From contig FR898488.1 in the NCBI GenBank assembly GCA_000437515.1, forward strand, positions 20,130 through 43,734: a stretch of 23,605 bases of DNA. Direction: 5' to 3'. This stretch comes from Acidiphilium sp. CAG:727. Its GTDB lineage: Bacteria > Bacillota > Clostridia > Christensenellales > Borkfalkiaceae. Position numbers and translations under genes: made by a program. Under the pieces are notes generated by a model. That model was given only the letters and a program-made list of their open reading frames with translations. It did no database searches and was not told the DNA's origin. Shown here one piece after another: positions 8,352-17,040 of the stretch (positions are counted from its first letter, which is position 1; every line of letters begins with the position of its first letter).

Positions 8352-9230
8352 ATGAAAAAAACGATATTCGAAGGAGTCGCCACCGCCCTTTACACACCCT
8401 TTAATCCTATAAATAAATCCGTTGATTACGGTGCGTTTTCCCGCTTGATTAACAGACAATTATCGGCTAACGTAAACGCTTTGGTCGTACTCGGAACGAC
8501 GGGAGAAGCGGCAACGATAACCGAGGAAGAAAGACGTGAAATTATAAAGTTCTGCGTGAAAGAAGTAAACGGACGAATACCGTTAATAGTCGGAAGCGGA
8601 AGCAACTGCACCGCGACTGCCGTTAAATTTTCGCGGGAAGCGGAAGAATCAGGCGCAGACGGACTGCTCGTGGTAACGCCATATTACAACAAGTGCAACG
8701 ACGACGGATTATACGCGCATTATTCGGCTGGGGCAAAATCAACTTCTTTACCGATAATCGTATATAACGTGCCCACGAGAACGGGGTTTAACGTGAAACC
8801 TATCGTTTACAGAAAACTTGCCGAGATAGATAACGTGGTTGCAATAAAAGAAGCGAATTGTTGCGACGAACAGTTAAACGGAGTACTGGATAACGTAAAA
8901 GATATACTTGCAGTATATTGCGGCTCTGACGATAAGTTAATCGACGTTTTGCGGCGCGGCGGCAAAGGAACGATATCGGTTGCGTCAAACATAATACCAA
9001 GTAAAATCGTTGATTATATAGGCGATTTTGAAAATTATTTCAAAACTGGATTTTACAAGGAAATAGTAAATATCTTGCAATCCGACGTAAACCCTATTCC
9101 GCTTAAATATATGGTAAAACTACTATATAACGAAGGCTACGGACTAAGATTACCGCTGACGGAAGCAAAAAACGAAGTTAAAGAGGCTATATATAAAATA
9201 CATCAAAAAACGGCAGGTAAAATAAAATGA
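8352..9230 (+). CDS. dapA: 4-hydroxy-tetrahydrodipicolinate synthase
   Basis: Condenses pyruvate with aspartate semialdehyde, the first committed step of the diaminopimelate/lysine pathway; cytoplasmic TIM barrel. It has 292 residues, the usual length. Key motifs are present: GTTGE (48-52), TPYYNK (109-114), YNVPTRTG with Tyr138 and Arg143, and the Schiff-base lysine Lys166 in VVAIKEAN. The ATG is preceded by AAGG at 8 bases. Its stop overlaps the dapB start by 4 bases (ATGA), so the two consecutive enzymes are co-translated. The related N-acetylneuraminate lyase family is less likely given the motif set and the dapB neighbour. Confidence 0.95.
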   Translation: MKKTIFEGVATALYTPFNPINKSVDYGAFSRLINRQLSANVNALVVLGTTGEAATITEEERREIIKFCVKEVNGRIPLIVGSGSNCTATAVKFSREAEESGADGLLVVTPYYNKCNDDGLYAHYSAGAKSTSLPIIVYNVPTRTGFNVKPIVYRKLAEIDNVVAIKEANCCDEQLNGVLDNVKDILAVYCGSDDKLIDVLRRGGKGTISVASNIIPSKIVDYIGDFENYFKTGFYKEIVNILQSDVNPIPLKYMVKLLYNEGYGLRLPLTEAKNEVKEAIYKIHQKTAGKIK

Positions 9231-9994
9231 TTATTGCTATAAGCGGTATAAACGGTAAAATGGGCAACGAAATTTATAAAGAGGCTAAATTATGCAAACA
9301 TTCCGTTATATGCGGAGTAGACGTAAAACCAGTCGGTGAATTTGATTGCCCCGTCTATAAAAATTTTGAAGAGATACGCGCTCTTTGCGACGTGATTATC
9401 GATTTTTCTTCCCCCGCTAATTTATCTTCCCTATTACTCTTCGCAACCCAAAACGGAATCCCTATCGTAATAGGCACGACCGGATATTCCGACGAGCAGG
9501 AAAATCAAATTTTATCCGCGAGCGAAATAATACCCGTATTCAAATCTGACAACTTTTCGCCCGGAATATTCGCCATGCAAAAAGCAATCGAAGAAATTGT
9601 AAAATATATATCCGATTACGATATAGAAATTACGGAAGCGCACCACAACAAAAAAATCGACTCCCCTTCGGGAACCGCGAAACAAATTATAAAGACGATA
9701 CGAAATTCGCTGAATAAAGAAATGAATTTGAAGTACGGAAGAATCGGAAAAGAAAAAAGACAACCAAATGAAATAGGCGTACACTCTGTGCGTGGCGGAG
9801 GCATTACGGGAATACACGAGATTTCTTTTTTCGGTGAGAAAGAGTATCTTTCGATAAAACACGTTGCGCTCGACAAATCCGTTTTTGCGGAAGGCGCGAT
9901 AAAAGCCGCAGAGTTTATAATATCTCAACCCCGCGGCTTGTATAACTTCGATAATTTATTTAATTATGTAAATAATAATCAAGAAACTCATTAA
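9227..9994 (+). CDS. dapB: 4-hydroxy-tetrahydrodipicolinate reductase
   Basis: NAD(P)H-dependent reduction of the DapA product; second step of the diaminopimelate branch; cytoplasmic. It has 255 residues, typical. The N-terminal Rossmann motif is GINGKMG (7-13) and GTTG lies near 83-86. The catalytic motif EAHHNKKIDSPSGTA (137-151) supplies His139/His140 and Lys143, and HSVRGGGITGIHEISFFG follows in the substrate domain. It overlaps dapA by 4 bases, with a weak CAGGT ribosome site. Unusually, its last 35 bases overlap the 3' end of the opposite-strand epimerase gene, with no terminator between them. No other dap or lysine gene is in the window. Confidence 0.95.
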   Translation: MIIAISGINGKMGNEIYKEAKLCKHSVICGVDVKPVGEFDCPVYKNFEEIRALCDVIIDFSSPANLSSLLLFATQNGIPIVIGTTGYSDEQENQILSASEIIPVFKSDNFSPGIFAMQKAIEEIVKYISDYDIEITEAHHNKKIDSPSGTAKQIIKTIRNSLNKEMNLKYGRIGKEKRQPNEIGVHSVRGGGITGIHEISFFGEKEYLSIKHVALDKSVFAEGAIKAAEFIISQPRGLYNFDNLFNYVNNNQETH

Positions 9995-10961
9995 CAATCG
10001 AATCAATCGTATCTATTGACTTAAAACCGATCTGCTTGATTTTGGTAGTATCCAACCCGAACTTTATGGTTGGTAAATATTTAGATTCGCTTTTATTTTC
10101 AATTTTAATGGCAAGATTCGTTCCGAGAATAAATTTTTCCGCCAGTTCGTAAATCGAACAATACGAATTATCGCTCGCAATATTATACGCATTCATATTC
10201 TCACCGTTCAATAATACCGTGAGTATGCCGGTAACGGCGTCGTTAAGCGAGCAATACGATCTTTTGGTTTCGCCTTTCGTCGATAAAATTATATCCTTAC
10301 GTTGTAATATCGCTTTGGCAAATTGCGAAAAAACTCTGTTATCTTCTTTACTGACACCGGGACCGAAAGTTTGACAAAGTCGTGCTATTTTAACCGGAAT
10401 ACCGTACTCGGCGCTATACGCGACGCATAAATTCTCAAGAATCTTTTTCCCTTCCGCATAACTGTTTCTTATCTTCGTGCAGTCTAACGGATAATAATCG
10501 GTTTCACTTAAAAACTTATCTTCAAGGCAAATACCGTATACTTCCATAGAAGATAAAAAAACCATACTCTTAACCTTTTTTTGTCCGGCAAAAGCCATTA
10601 AGTTATTTAATCCGATTATCGGTAAATTAATGGTTTCGACAGGATTGGAAATAAAATATGCGGAATCAGTAGGACTTGCCGCGTGAATTATATAATCGAC
10701 TTTACCGTCAATATCGTAACTACTATTAAAATCACAATAATACCATTCGACGTCATTGTAAAACGAAGTTAATGCCGCCTTATTTTTTGTTCTGGCTATC
10801 GCAAGGACTTTAATATTCAAATTGTTTCGCTCGGATAAACGGAGTAAAAATTCAATAACGGATTTTCCGATAAGTCCCGTCGAGCCGGTAACCGCTACTC
10901 GGCAATCCCTTAATTTTTTGATATGATTTACCGCTTCAAAAGTTTTTTCGTTGAATACCAT
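9960..10961 (-). CDS. NAD-dependent epimerase/dehydratase (extended SDR)
   Basis: A 333-residue extended short-chain dehydrogenase of the nucleotide-sugar epimerase/dehydratase type. It shows the NAD motif TGSTGLIG (25-32), FLSSMEVYG (135-143) with the catalytic Ser position, and Tyr168/Lys172 of the YxxxK pair (SYAEGKK). The start is the ATG at 10959-10961, preceded by AGGAG at 8 bases and one base after the stop of the cytidylyltransferase; a longer in-frame extension upstream would lie inside that gene. Being the immediate partner of an IspD/TarI-like gene suggests it makes or modifies the CDP-activated residue, or its precursor, for the polymer. The substrate is not readable. It is the last gene of the nine-gene operon and overlaps dapB tail-to-tail. 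Confidence 0.88.
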   Translation of the reverse strand: MVFNEKTFEAVNHIKKLRDCRVAVTGSTGLIGKSVIEFLLRLSERNNLNIKVLAIARTKNKAALTSFYNDVEWYYCDFNSSYDIDGKVDYIIHAASPTDSAYFISNPVETINLPIIGLNNLMAFAGQKKVKSMVFLSSMEVYGICLEDKFLSETDYYPLDCTKIRNSYAEGKKILENLCVAYSAEYGIPVKIARLCQTFGPGVSKEDNRVFSQFAKAILQRKDIILSTKGETKRSYCSLNDAVTGILTVLLNGENMNAYNIASDNSYCSIYELAEKFILGTNLAIKIENKSESKYLPTIKFGLDTTKIKQIGFKSIDTIDSIVNEFLDYYLHN

Positions 10962-10962
10962 A

Positions 10963-11685
10963 TTATTCGCTCCTGATTTGTTTATATTCTTCGGCATCCA
11001 ACATAGCCTTAAACATATAAAAATCAATCGGGGTTGTAACCTTGATATTATAGGCGGGACCTTGAACGGTATGGATTTTGTATCCGTAATAACTCATCAA
11101 CATAGACGAATCGATAAAGTTAGTTAATCCTTCCGAATTAGCCTTGATATGAGCGTCGTATATGTCTTTTACGAAAAATGACTGCGGCGCCCTCCCGAGG
11201 TAACATTTACTTCTGTCCAAAACCGAATCGACGTCGTTATTATTACCCATTATTAAAACGGTTTCAATCGATTTTGCAACCGTAACGCAAGTTCCGAATT
11301 TTTTTACGCATCCGATATTATCGTCGATTGTAGTTTGTTCGATAAGAGGACGCACGCCGTCATGAATCAAAACGACGTCGTCGTCGTTTTCGGATAACGT
11401 TTTAATGACCTGCAACCCGTTCCAAATCGACTCTTGTCCTGTCTTCCCTCCCTGCACGATCTTTACAACTTTTGATAACTTATATTGTTCTTTAAGAGAA
11501 AACATGAAGTCGATATAATCTTTTACGCATACGACGACTATTCCGTCGATATTCGCATTTTTTTCAAAATGCTCTATCGTATGAACGATAATTTCTTTGT
11601 TATGCACTTTCAAAAATTGCTTCGGCAGCGATACGGTATTCATTCGTTGACCCGTGCCACCCGCAAATATTAAAGCGTAATTCAT
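10963..11685 (-). CDS. IspD/TarI-family cytidylyltransferase
   Basis: Transfers CMP from CTP to a polyol phosphate; 240 residues. The nucleotide loop is FAGGTGQRM (7-15) with the conserved lysine in LPKQFL. Further motifs are HDGVRPL (109-115), LGRAPQSF and KVTTPIDF near residues 216-223. By fold it could be IspD (methylerythritol-phosphate pathway) or TarI/Bcs1-type (ribitol-5-phosphate, making CDP-ribitol). Its position between a TagF-like transferase (4-base ATGA overlap) and an SDR gene (1-base gap) favours the polymer role. No TarJ-type reductase is present unless the SDR partner fills that place, as the SDR half of Haemophilus Bcs1 does; that part is inference. Confidence 0.88.
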   Translation of the reverse strand: MNYALIFAGGTGQRMNTVSLPKQFLKVHNKEIIVHTIEHFEKNANIDGIVVVCVKDYIDFMFSLKEQYKLSKVVKIVQGGKTGQESIWNGLQVIKTLSENDDDVVLIHDGVRPLIEQTTIDDNIGCVKKFGTCVTVAKSIETVLIMGNNNDVDSVLDRSKCYLGRAPQSFFVKDIYDAHIKANSEGLTNFIDSSMLMSYYGYKIHTVQGPAYNIKVTTPIDFYMFKAMLDAEEYKQIRSE

Positions 11686-12869
11686 TTATACCCCTTTAAT
11701 ATATTACTATATTTTAAGAATAACTTCTTTTTATTTTTTATAGCTAAATATTCATCTATTAAATTCGCTATTTGCATTGAAGATCCACTATTCATTAGTG
11801 CACCTAATTTCTTAAAAAATGCCCTTAGAGACATGTTATACGATTCTTCATTAAAATTAAGTATTAAACCCTCCAATTCGTCGTTGTTTTTTGCATATGG
11901 GTAAGGATATTTATCAAACGAAAAATACGTATCCCTATCATTCAAATACTCGTCTAAATCTGAAACAAATCTGAATACCGGTTGTTTTTTTAAGCAAAAA
12001 TCATAATTAACAGAAGAATAGTCCCCTATAAGAAGAGCTGAGGCAGCCATTAACTCCTGCATATCGGGATAAGCAGTAGAATTTATAACCTTATCATTAT
12101 AAATAATCCCACCTTCAACACTTGCAACATTGGGATGTAAATGAACGAGCATTATAAATTTTTTATTAAACCGCTTTTCAATGGCATTTATAATCCTGTC
12201 AAAATCTATGTTATACGCGCCGAACGAGAAATCTGCCCTGAATGTGGGAGCATATAAAACAAATTCGTAGTCTTCGTTCAGATTGAAGTATTCACAAACT
12301 TTTTTCTTATATTTTGAAGTGTCCCCAAGTAAGATGTCGTATCTGGGATAACCGCACTCCAATACATACCCCTTGTACCAAAACGATTTATGATATAAAT
12401 TAGTCATAAATCGACTCTCAGATATCATTATATCTGTATGTATTGAATCACGTCTTGCCATTTTCAAATAACTGCGGGATAACTTTTCGATAACGTCAGC
12501 TTCACATCGCTTTTGCGCCCCGCCACCATGCCACGTTTGAATATATAATTGACTTTTTTTCTTGAAAATGAAGTCAGAACGACAATTATTTACCCATACA
12601 GCGGACGTTGCAATATAAAATATAGCGCCAAACCCATATTTTACCCCTTTTACTCCGCTCGGCAATGATTTTGCTTCTTTCTCGTTTTTTACAAGCCAAA
12701 GTAAATCATAACCTTTATCACGTAATGCTTCACATATATATTTGGGGTTGTCGCCATACCCCCTACCGTAAAAGGAACAGAATAATATTCGATTTTTCTT
12801 AACCGGTAACAAAAGAGATATAAACCAAAGTACTCTTCTGATGACCGCTTTAAGTATTCTTTTAATCAT
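11682..12869 (-). CDS. CDP-glycerol glycerophosphotransferase family (TagB/TagF/TarL-like)
   Basis: Transfers glycerol- or ribitol-phosphate from a CDP-polyol to a membrane-linked glycan on the cytoplasmic face. It has 395 residues, close to TagB and without the extra N-terminal domain of TagF. It has a basic, hydrophobic N-terminus (residues 1-22) fit for monotopic membrane association. Family motifs are QTWHGGGAQK (111-120), ECGYPRYD (171-178), LYAPTFR (205-211), VHLHPN (242-247, catalytic-type His) and IGDYSSVNYDF (281-291). It abuts the upstream GT2 stop with no gap and overlaps the cytidylyltransferase start by 4 bases. Its codon and CpG use is more AT-rich than the flanking operon genes. 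Confidence 0.92.
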   Translation of the reverse strand: MIKRILKAVIRRVLWFISLLLPVKKNRILFCSFYGRGYGDNPKYICEALRDKGYDLLWLVKNEKEAKSLPSGVKGVKYGFGAIFYIATSAVWVNNCRSDFIFKKKSQLYIQTWHGGGAQKRCEADVIEKLSRSYLKMARRDSIHTDIMISESRFMTNLYHKSFWYKGYVLECGYPRYDILLGDTSKYKKKVCEYFNLNEDYEFVLYAPTFRADFSFGAYNIDFDRIINAIEKRFNKKFIMLVHLHPNVASVEGGIIYNDKVINSTAYPDMQELMAASALLIGDYSSVNYDFCLKKQPVFRFVSDLDEYLNDRDTYFSFDKYPYPYAKNNDELEGLILNFNEESYNMSLRAFFKKLGALMNSGSSMQIANLIDEYLAIKNKKKLFLKYSNILKGYK

Positions 12870-13826
12870 TTAACGGTTACGCCTTTTACTTCTTTCGTTT
12901 ATTTTATAATACAATTTAGGGGATAACCAATATAACACTGCTTTCAAACGAGTGCGGTATTTATAAGCATTGTGAAAAACGAATTTTTTATGAACGTAAG
13001 TATTACCATATTGATATAGCGCCCCAACTTGAAACATATTCAAATATTTTTGCGACAGAGAATCTTTCAATAATTTTTTCAGTTTGTAATTGTCTAGCGA
13101 ATTATATATTTTTTCTAATTCTAAACAAGTATTATATAAGTCGATTGCATTCTTACGCTTATCAGGTTTTGTTGTAATTGAAGAAGGTCGAATTATATAG
13201 TGATAAAAAAACACCCCAGAATAAACTACAGTATTTGCCTTTAAGAAGCACCTCGGAGTAAATTGCTCATCTTCATGTAAGATACCGAATTTGAAATTCA
13301 AACCATTATCTCTCAGAAACTCCCTTCTATATACGTTGAGCCATACCGCCATCGATGCCAATTCCGCCGACAAAGCGCGTAGAAGATAGGCTTCACCTGT
13401 CATAACATCTTCTGTAACTACATGTGTTAAATTACATTTACCGCCTTCTACATATGCGTCTCCAATTATAATATCGTATGATTTCTCAATGTAAGGTAAG
13501 AATTTGTCGCAAGCGTCGGTATCAATATAATCGTCTGAATCGACAAAAATAACGTAATTGCCCGTTGCAGCTTCTAATCCTTTATTCCTTGCATCTGATA
13601 ATCCACCGTTTTCCTTATGGATAACTTTTACTCTCGAATCAATTTGAGCATATTCATCGCAGATTGCCGAACTATCGTCTTTACTTCCGTCGTCGACCAA
13701 TATTATCTCAATATCTTTAAAAGTTTGAGTGATTAAAGAAGACAAACAACGACGCAGATATTCACTTACATTGTAAACGGGTACGATAATAGAAAAAACC
13801 GCCCCTTCGTTCATATCATTACTCAT
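12870..13826 (-). CDS. Glycosyltransferase family 2
   Basis: An inverting GT-A glycosyltransferase of 318 residues. Its N-terminal domain has FSIIVPVYNVSEYLRRCLSSL (11-31), VDDGSKDDS (44-52), ENGGLSDARNKGLEAATG (72-89) and the metal-binding FVDSDDY (94-100). I start at the ATG 13824-13826 because GGAG sits 8 bases upstream. An alternative GTG at 13851-13853 would add nine residues and overlap the preceding stop by 4 bases but lacks a clear site. The C-terminus is basic (RSKRRNR) without strong membrane helices. The donor sugar cannot be predicted. Base composition is AT-rich like its TagF-like neighbour. Confidence 0.9.
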   Translation of the reverse strand: MSNDMNEGAVFSIIVPVYNVSEYLRRCLSSLITQTFKDIEIILVDDGSKDDSSAICDEYAQIDSRVKVIHKENGGLSDARNKGLEAATGNYVIFVDSDDYIDTDACDKFLPYIEKSYDIIIGDAYVEGGKCNLTHVVTEDVMTGEAYLLRALSAELASMAVWLNVYRREFLRDNGLNFKFGILHEDEQFTPRCFLKANTVVYSGVFFYHYIIRPSSITTKPDKRKNAIDLYNTCLELEKIYNSLDNYKLKKLLKDSLSQKYLNMFQVGALYQYGNTYVHKKFVFHNAYKYRTRLKAVLYWLSPKLYYKINERSKRRNR

Positions 13827-13849
13827 CTCATCAACTCCAATAGCGCAAA

Positions 13850-14665
13850 TCACTTCTTTATAAACTCATAATAAGTGATATTATTTCTAAAATTCTTAAA
13901 GCCGATTCGGGCAAGTTTTAGTCCGTTTTTATACGATTTTTTATCGGCAAAATACATTCTTTTATTTTTAATCAACAACAATTTACACAAAACCAAACCG
14001 CACTTTTTCGATAATGCAGAAAAAAGCGCGCCTTTATCGTAAAAATACTTATCGTTATAGCCGTTAAACCACGTAGACGTCCCCTGATCGACGCTTGCGA
14101 TGTTAGCAGGATAAACGTAGACTTTTAATTTACGTTTTAATAAATCGGTAATGAAAAGCGTGTCTTCACCCGAAGAATAGGCGGTTCCTCCTCCGAACTG
14201 CGTATGAAATAAAATATTCTCTCTTTTTACAGACTTATTCTTTACCGTAAGCCTAACGGCTCCGTAATTCAGTGCGTTTAACAACTTTACTTTTGATATC
14301 TTTTTCACATCTCTTCGTCCGACGTCTTGACCGATAGTCGTAATATTAAATATTATTGCGTCGGCATCGGGCAATTCTTTATACGCTTTTTCGACTATTT
14401 GGGGGTATCCGTCCACAAATACCTCGTCTTCATCGGCAAACATTAAAATATCGCCTTCAGCACGTAATAATGCGTTGTTACGGTTCAATCCGACTCCCTT
14501 TTCGGAAAAATTGAGATATTTTATCTCATTACCATCGTAACTCGTTACCCCAATCGAATTACGATTACATTGATTGCCGATTATCGCGGGCGTTTGCAAA
14601 TTCATTTTTTGCGGTAAAGAGTAATCATTCTGTTCCATTGCCGCAACCAAAACTTGAATATTCAC
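13850..14665 (-). CDS. Glycosyltransferase family 2-like
   Basis: A 271-residue GT-A-type protein, somewhat short and divergent at its N-terminus: the usual VSVIxPxYN strand is replaced by MNIQVLVAAMEQNDYSL. The core is recognisable as KGVGLNRNNALLRAEGDILMFADEDEVFVDGY, where DEDE takes the metal-binding place. It starts with GTG (14663-14665); an in-frame TAG lies two codons upstream, and the GGAG is rather far away (13 bases). It sits 6 bases after the dehydrogenase stop. The donor and acceptor are unknown; it probably adds one sugar of the repeat unit. Confidence 0.85.
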   Translation of the reverse strand: MNIQVLVAAMEQNDYSLPQKMNLQTPAIIGNQCNRNSIGVTSYDGNEIKYLNFSEKGVGLNRNNALLRAEGDILMFADEDEVFVDGYPQIVEKAYKELPDADAIIFNITTIGQDVGRRDVKKISKVKLLNALNYGAVRLTVKNKSVKRENILFHTQFGGGTAYSSGEDTLFITDLLKRKLKVYVYPANIASVDQGTSTWFNGYNDKYFYDKGALFSALSKKCGLVLCKLLLIKNKRMYFADKKSYKNGLKLARIGFKNFRNNITYYEFIKK

Positions 14666-14671
14666 AATCTA

Positions 14672-15994
14672 TCACAATCTCCAATACGTCATACCGGATT
14701 CTTTCAGCTCTTTCACGGAGTAGATTCCCTTTACGTCGATAAGTACTTTTTCATTATCGGGTAAAGGTTTATACATTGATTTAATGTCTAATAAATTCAA
14801 CTCCTTAAACTCGTTATGAGCGACGGCTACGATAATACAATCTACGTCTTTCACCATGCTAATCGGAGTCAATTTTATACCGTATTCGTGCATAGCGTCA
14901 CGTTCGCACGCCCAAGGATCAACAACTATCGGCTCGATATCATATTCATTAAGCCTTTTAACAATATCGTCAACCTTGCTATTCCTCGTATCTGGACAAT
15001 TTTCCTTAAAAGTAAGTCCTAAAATCGCAACTTTAGACCTTTTAGGCGCCTGTCCGACTTTAATCATTTCTTTAACGGTAGCATCCGCAATATATCTTCC
15101 CATACTATCGTTGACTATACGGCCATTCAATATTATCTGACTGTGATAACCAAGTTTTTCCGCCTCATAAGTAAAATAATAAGGGTCTACACCTATGCAA
15201 TGCCCACCGACAAGTCCGGGGCGGAAACCTAAAGCGTTCCACTTCGTATTCATGCCGTCGATTACTTCATTGGTATCGATATCCATACGATCGAAAACCA
15301 TTGCAAGTTCGTTCATAAAAGCAATGTTTATATCTCTTTGGCTGTTTTCGACCACTTTGACCGCTTCTGCGGTTCTTATATTTGAAACGGAATGAGTTCC
15401 GACCTCGATTACGATATCATATACATTTTTAATCTCTTCCAAAGAATCTGCATCCATACCAGAAACTATTTTGTGGATATTTTCAAGGCGATGTACTTTA
15501 TCTCCCGGGTTTATTCTTTCAGGAGAATAGCCTATTTTGAAATCAACTCCGCATTTTAAGCCGGATTCTTTTTCCAAAATTGGTATACAAACGTCCTCTG
15601 TACAACCCGGATAAACCGTGGATTCATACACCACTATTGATCCTTTCGTAAGATTTCTGCCGAGAATTTGAGAAGCACCGATTACGGGCGTTAGATCCGG
15701 CGTATGGTCGGTATTGACAGGAGTAGGAACTGCCACGATGTGGAATTTCGCTTCGCGAAGTTTAGTTTCGTCGGCAGTAAATTCAACCGAAGTATTTTTA
15801 ATCGCCTCATCTCCGACTTCTTTCGTCGGGTCGATACCAGATTTGTACAGTTCGATTTTTTCTTTATTCAAATCGTAGCCGATAACTTTAATTCTTTTTT
15901 TTGCAAAGGCAACGGCTATCGGCATACCGACGTAACCAAGACCGATTAACGAAAGTTTTTCTTCATTTCTTAACAGTTTATTATATAATGTCAT
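14672..15994 (-). CDS. UDP-sugar C6 dehydrogenase (TviB/WbpO-like)
   Basis: Oxidises a UDP-hexose or UDP-N-acetylhexosamine at C6 to the uronic acid with NAD; cytoplasmic; 440 residues. It shows the NAD motif LSLIGLGYVGMP (14-25), YESTVYPGCTE (123-133), the substrate region around YSPERINPGD (156-165), and the catalytic Cys266 in GLVGGHCIGVDPYY. The run NALGFRPGLVGGHCIGVDPYY is the pattern of the TviB/WbpO group acting on UDP-HexNAc; that substrate is inferred. I start at 15994, with GGAGG 5 bases upstream, instead of the ATG at 16006, which has no site. It supplies an acidic sugar donor for the GT2 enzymes around it. Confidence 0.92.
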   Translation of the reverse strand: MTLYNKLLRNEEKLSLIGLGYVGMPIAVAFAKKRIKVIGYDLNKEKIELYKSGIDPTKEVGDEAIKNTSVEFTADETKLREAKFHIVAVPTPVNTDHTPDLTPVIGASQILGRNLTKGSIVVYESTVYPGCTEDVCIPILEKESGLKCGVDFKIGYSPERINPGDKVHRLENIHKIVSGMDADSLEEIKNVYDIVIEVGTHSVSNIRTAEAVKVVENSQRDINIAFMNELAMVFDRMDIDTNEVIDGMNTKWNALGFRPGLVGGHCIGVDPYYFTYEAEKLGYHSQIILNGRIVNDSMGRYIADATVKEMIKVGQAPKRSKVAILGLTFKENCPDTRNSKVDDIVKRLNEYDIEPIVVDPWACERDAMHEYGIKLTPISMVKDVDCIIVAVAHNEFKELNLLDIKSMYKPLPDNEKVLIDVKGIYSVKELKESGMTYWRL

Positions 15995-16014
15995 ACGAAC
16001 CTCCATAGCGTTCG

Positions 16015-17034
16015 TTAAATTTTTTTATTAACGTAATTACCCTTTCGAAACTTTTTTGAAAATAGTTTTCCGATTCCGAGTAATGAACCAATTCCATACG
16101 AAATGTGAAATATCGGAAACAGAATCAGAAGAGCAAAAAATTCGCTTACTTTACTTGCTTGTTTTGCCGAAAATATAATATCGAGTAACAAATATAAGCT
16201 CATTTCGGCAGCCAGGCAATGCCAAAATATCGGCACCACAAATCCGAGCCCTCCGAGTAAAATTATCGACATTACGAACAGAAGCGGAATAAAATGCCTT
16301 AACCCCATTGAGCCGGGGCAAAGTTTCATCGTGATTACGTTCCACATTCCGTTCTTTATTGCCATAGAAGAAATTCCTTTTATGGAATCTCTACAATAAT
16401 AGGATAAATGAATGTCGTCGGACAGATATATCTTACCGCCGTTTTTCCTTATCCTGAAATTCATTTCGTTATCTTGGTTTCTTACCAACCTTTCATCATA
16501 ACCGCCATATTTCGAAAACACCTCGCGTTTGAATGCACCGAACGGAACGGTATCTACGTAACCGCTTTTGCCGTTAGTTCTGAATTGAGAGTTTCCCACT
16601 CCGAATTTAGAGCCTAACATTTTAGCAATAGAGTTACCAATAAACCCGTTAGCCTTAGTAGTTGCAACACCGCCCACGTTTTCCGAATTGATATTTTCCA
16701 GATAATAAACGCATTTAGAAATATAATCGTTAGCGTAGTCTGCATGCGCGTCGAGTCTGACTATATATTTACCGCAAGAAGCCGCAATTCCTATATTCAT
16801 TGCGCAAGGGACTATTTTTTTGGGGTTTTCGAGAATTTTAATCAAATCGGGATACTTTTGACGATATGATTCCAATATCTCTACGGTTCTATCTTTCGAT
16901 CCGCCGTCAACAAAAATCCATTCGACATTTTCCATCGGATAGTCTTGCATAAACAAAGAATCAACGCATTTTTTTATGTACTTTTCTTCGTTGTATATCG
17001 GCATTATAACCGATACTTCTATCGTTTCATCCAT
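16015..17034 (-). CDS. Glycosyltransferase family 2 with C-terminal membrane segments (ExoA-like)
   Basis: A 339-residue GT2 enzyme. The N-terminal GT-A domain has VSVIMPIYNEEKYIKKCVDSL (7-27), FVDGGSKDRT (41-50) and the DXD-type site RLDAHADY (93-100, Asp95). A GNSQFRTNGKSGYVDTVPFGAFKREVF block and an RNQDNEMNFRIRKNGG acceptor-side motif follow, as in succinoglycan ExoA-like enzymes. The last 100 residues contain two or three hydrophobic segments (about 243-285 and 298-322), anchoring it at the inner face of the membrane. The start is 6 bases after the upstream stop with no strong ribosome site, so coupled translation is likely. The sugar specificity is unknown. Confidence 0.9.
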   Translation of the reverse strand: MDETIEVSVIMPIYNEEKYIKKCVDSLFMQDYPMENVEWIFVDGGSKDRTVEILESYRQKYPDLIKILENPKKIVPCAMNIGIAASCGKYIVRLDAHADYANDYISKCVYYLENINSENVGGVATTKANGFIGNSIAKMLGSKFGVGNSQFRTNGKSGYVDTVPFGAFKREVFSKYGGYDERLVRNQDNEMNFRIRKNGGKIYLSDDIHLSYYCRDSIKGISSMAIKNGMWNVITMKLCPGSMGLRHFIPLLFVMSIILLGGLGFVVPIFWHCLAAEMSLYLLLDIIFSAKQASKVSEFFALLILFPIFHISYGIGSLLGIGKLFSKKFRKGNYVNKKI

Positions 17035-17040
17035 ATAAAA

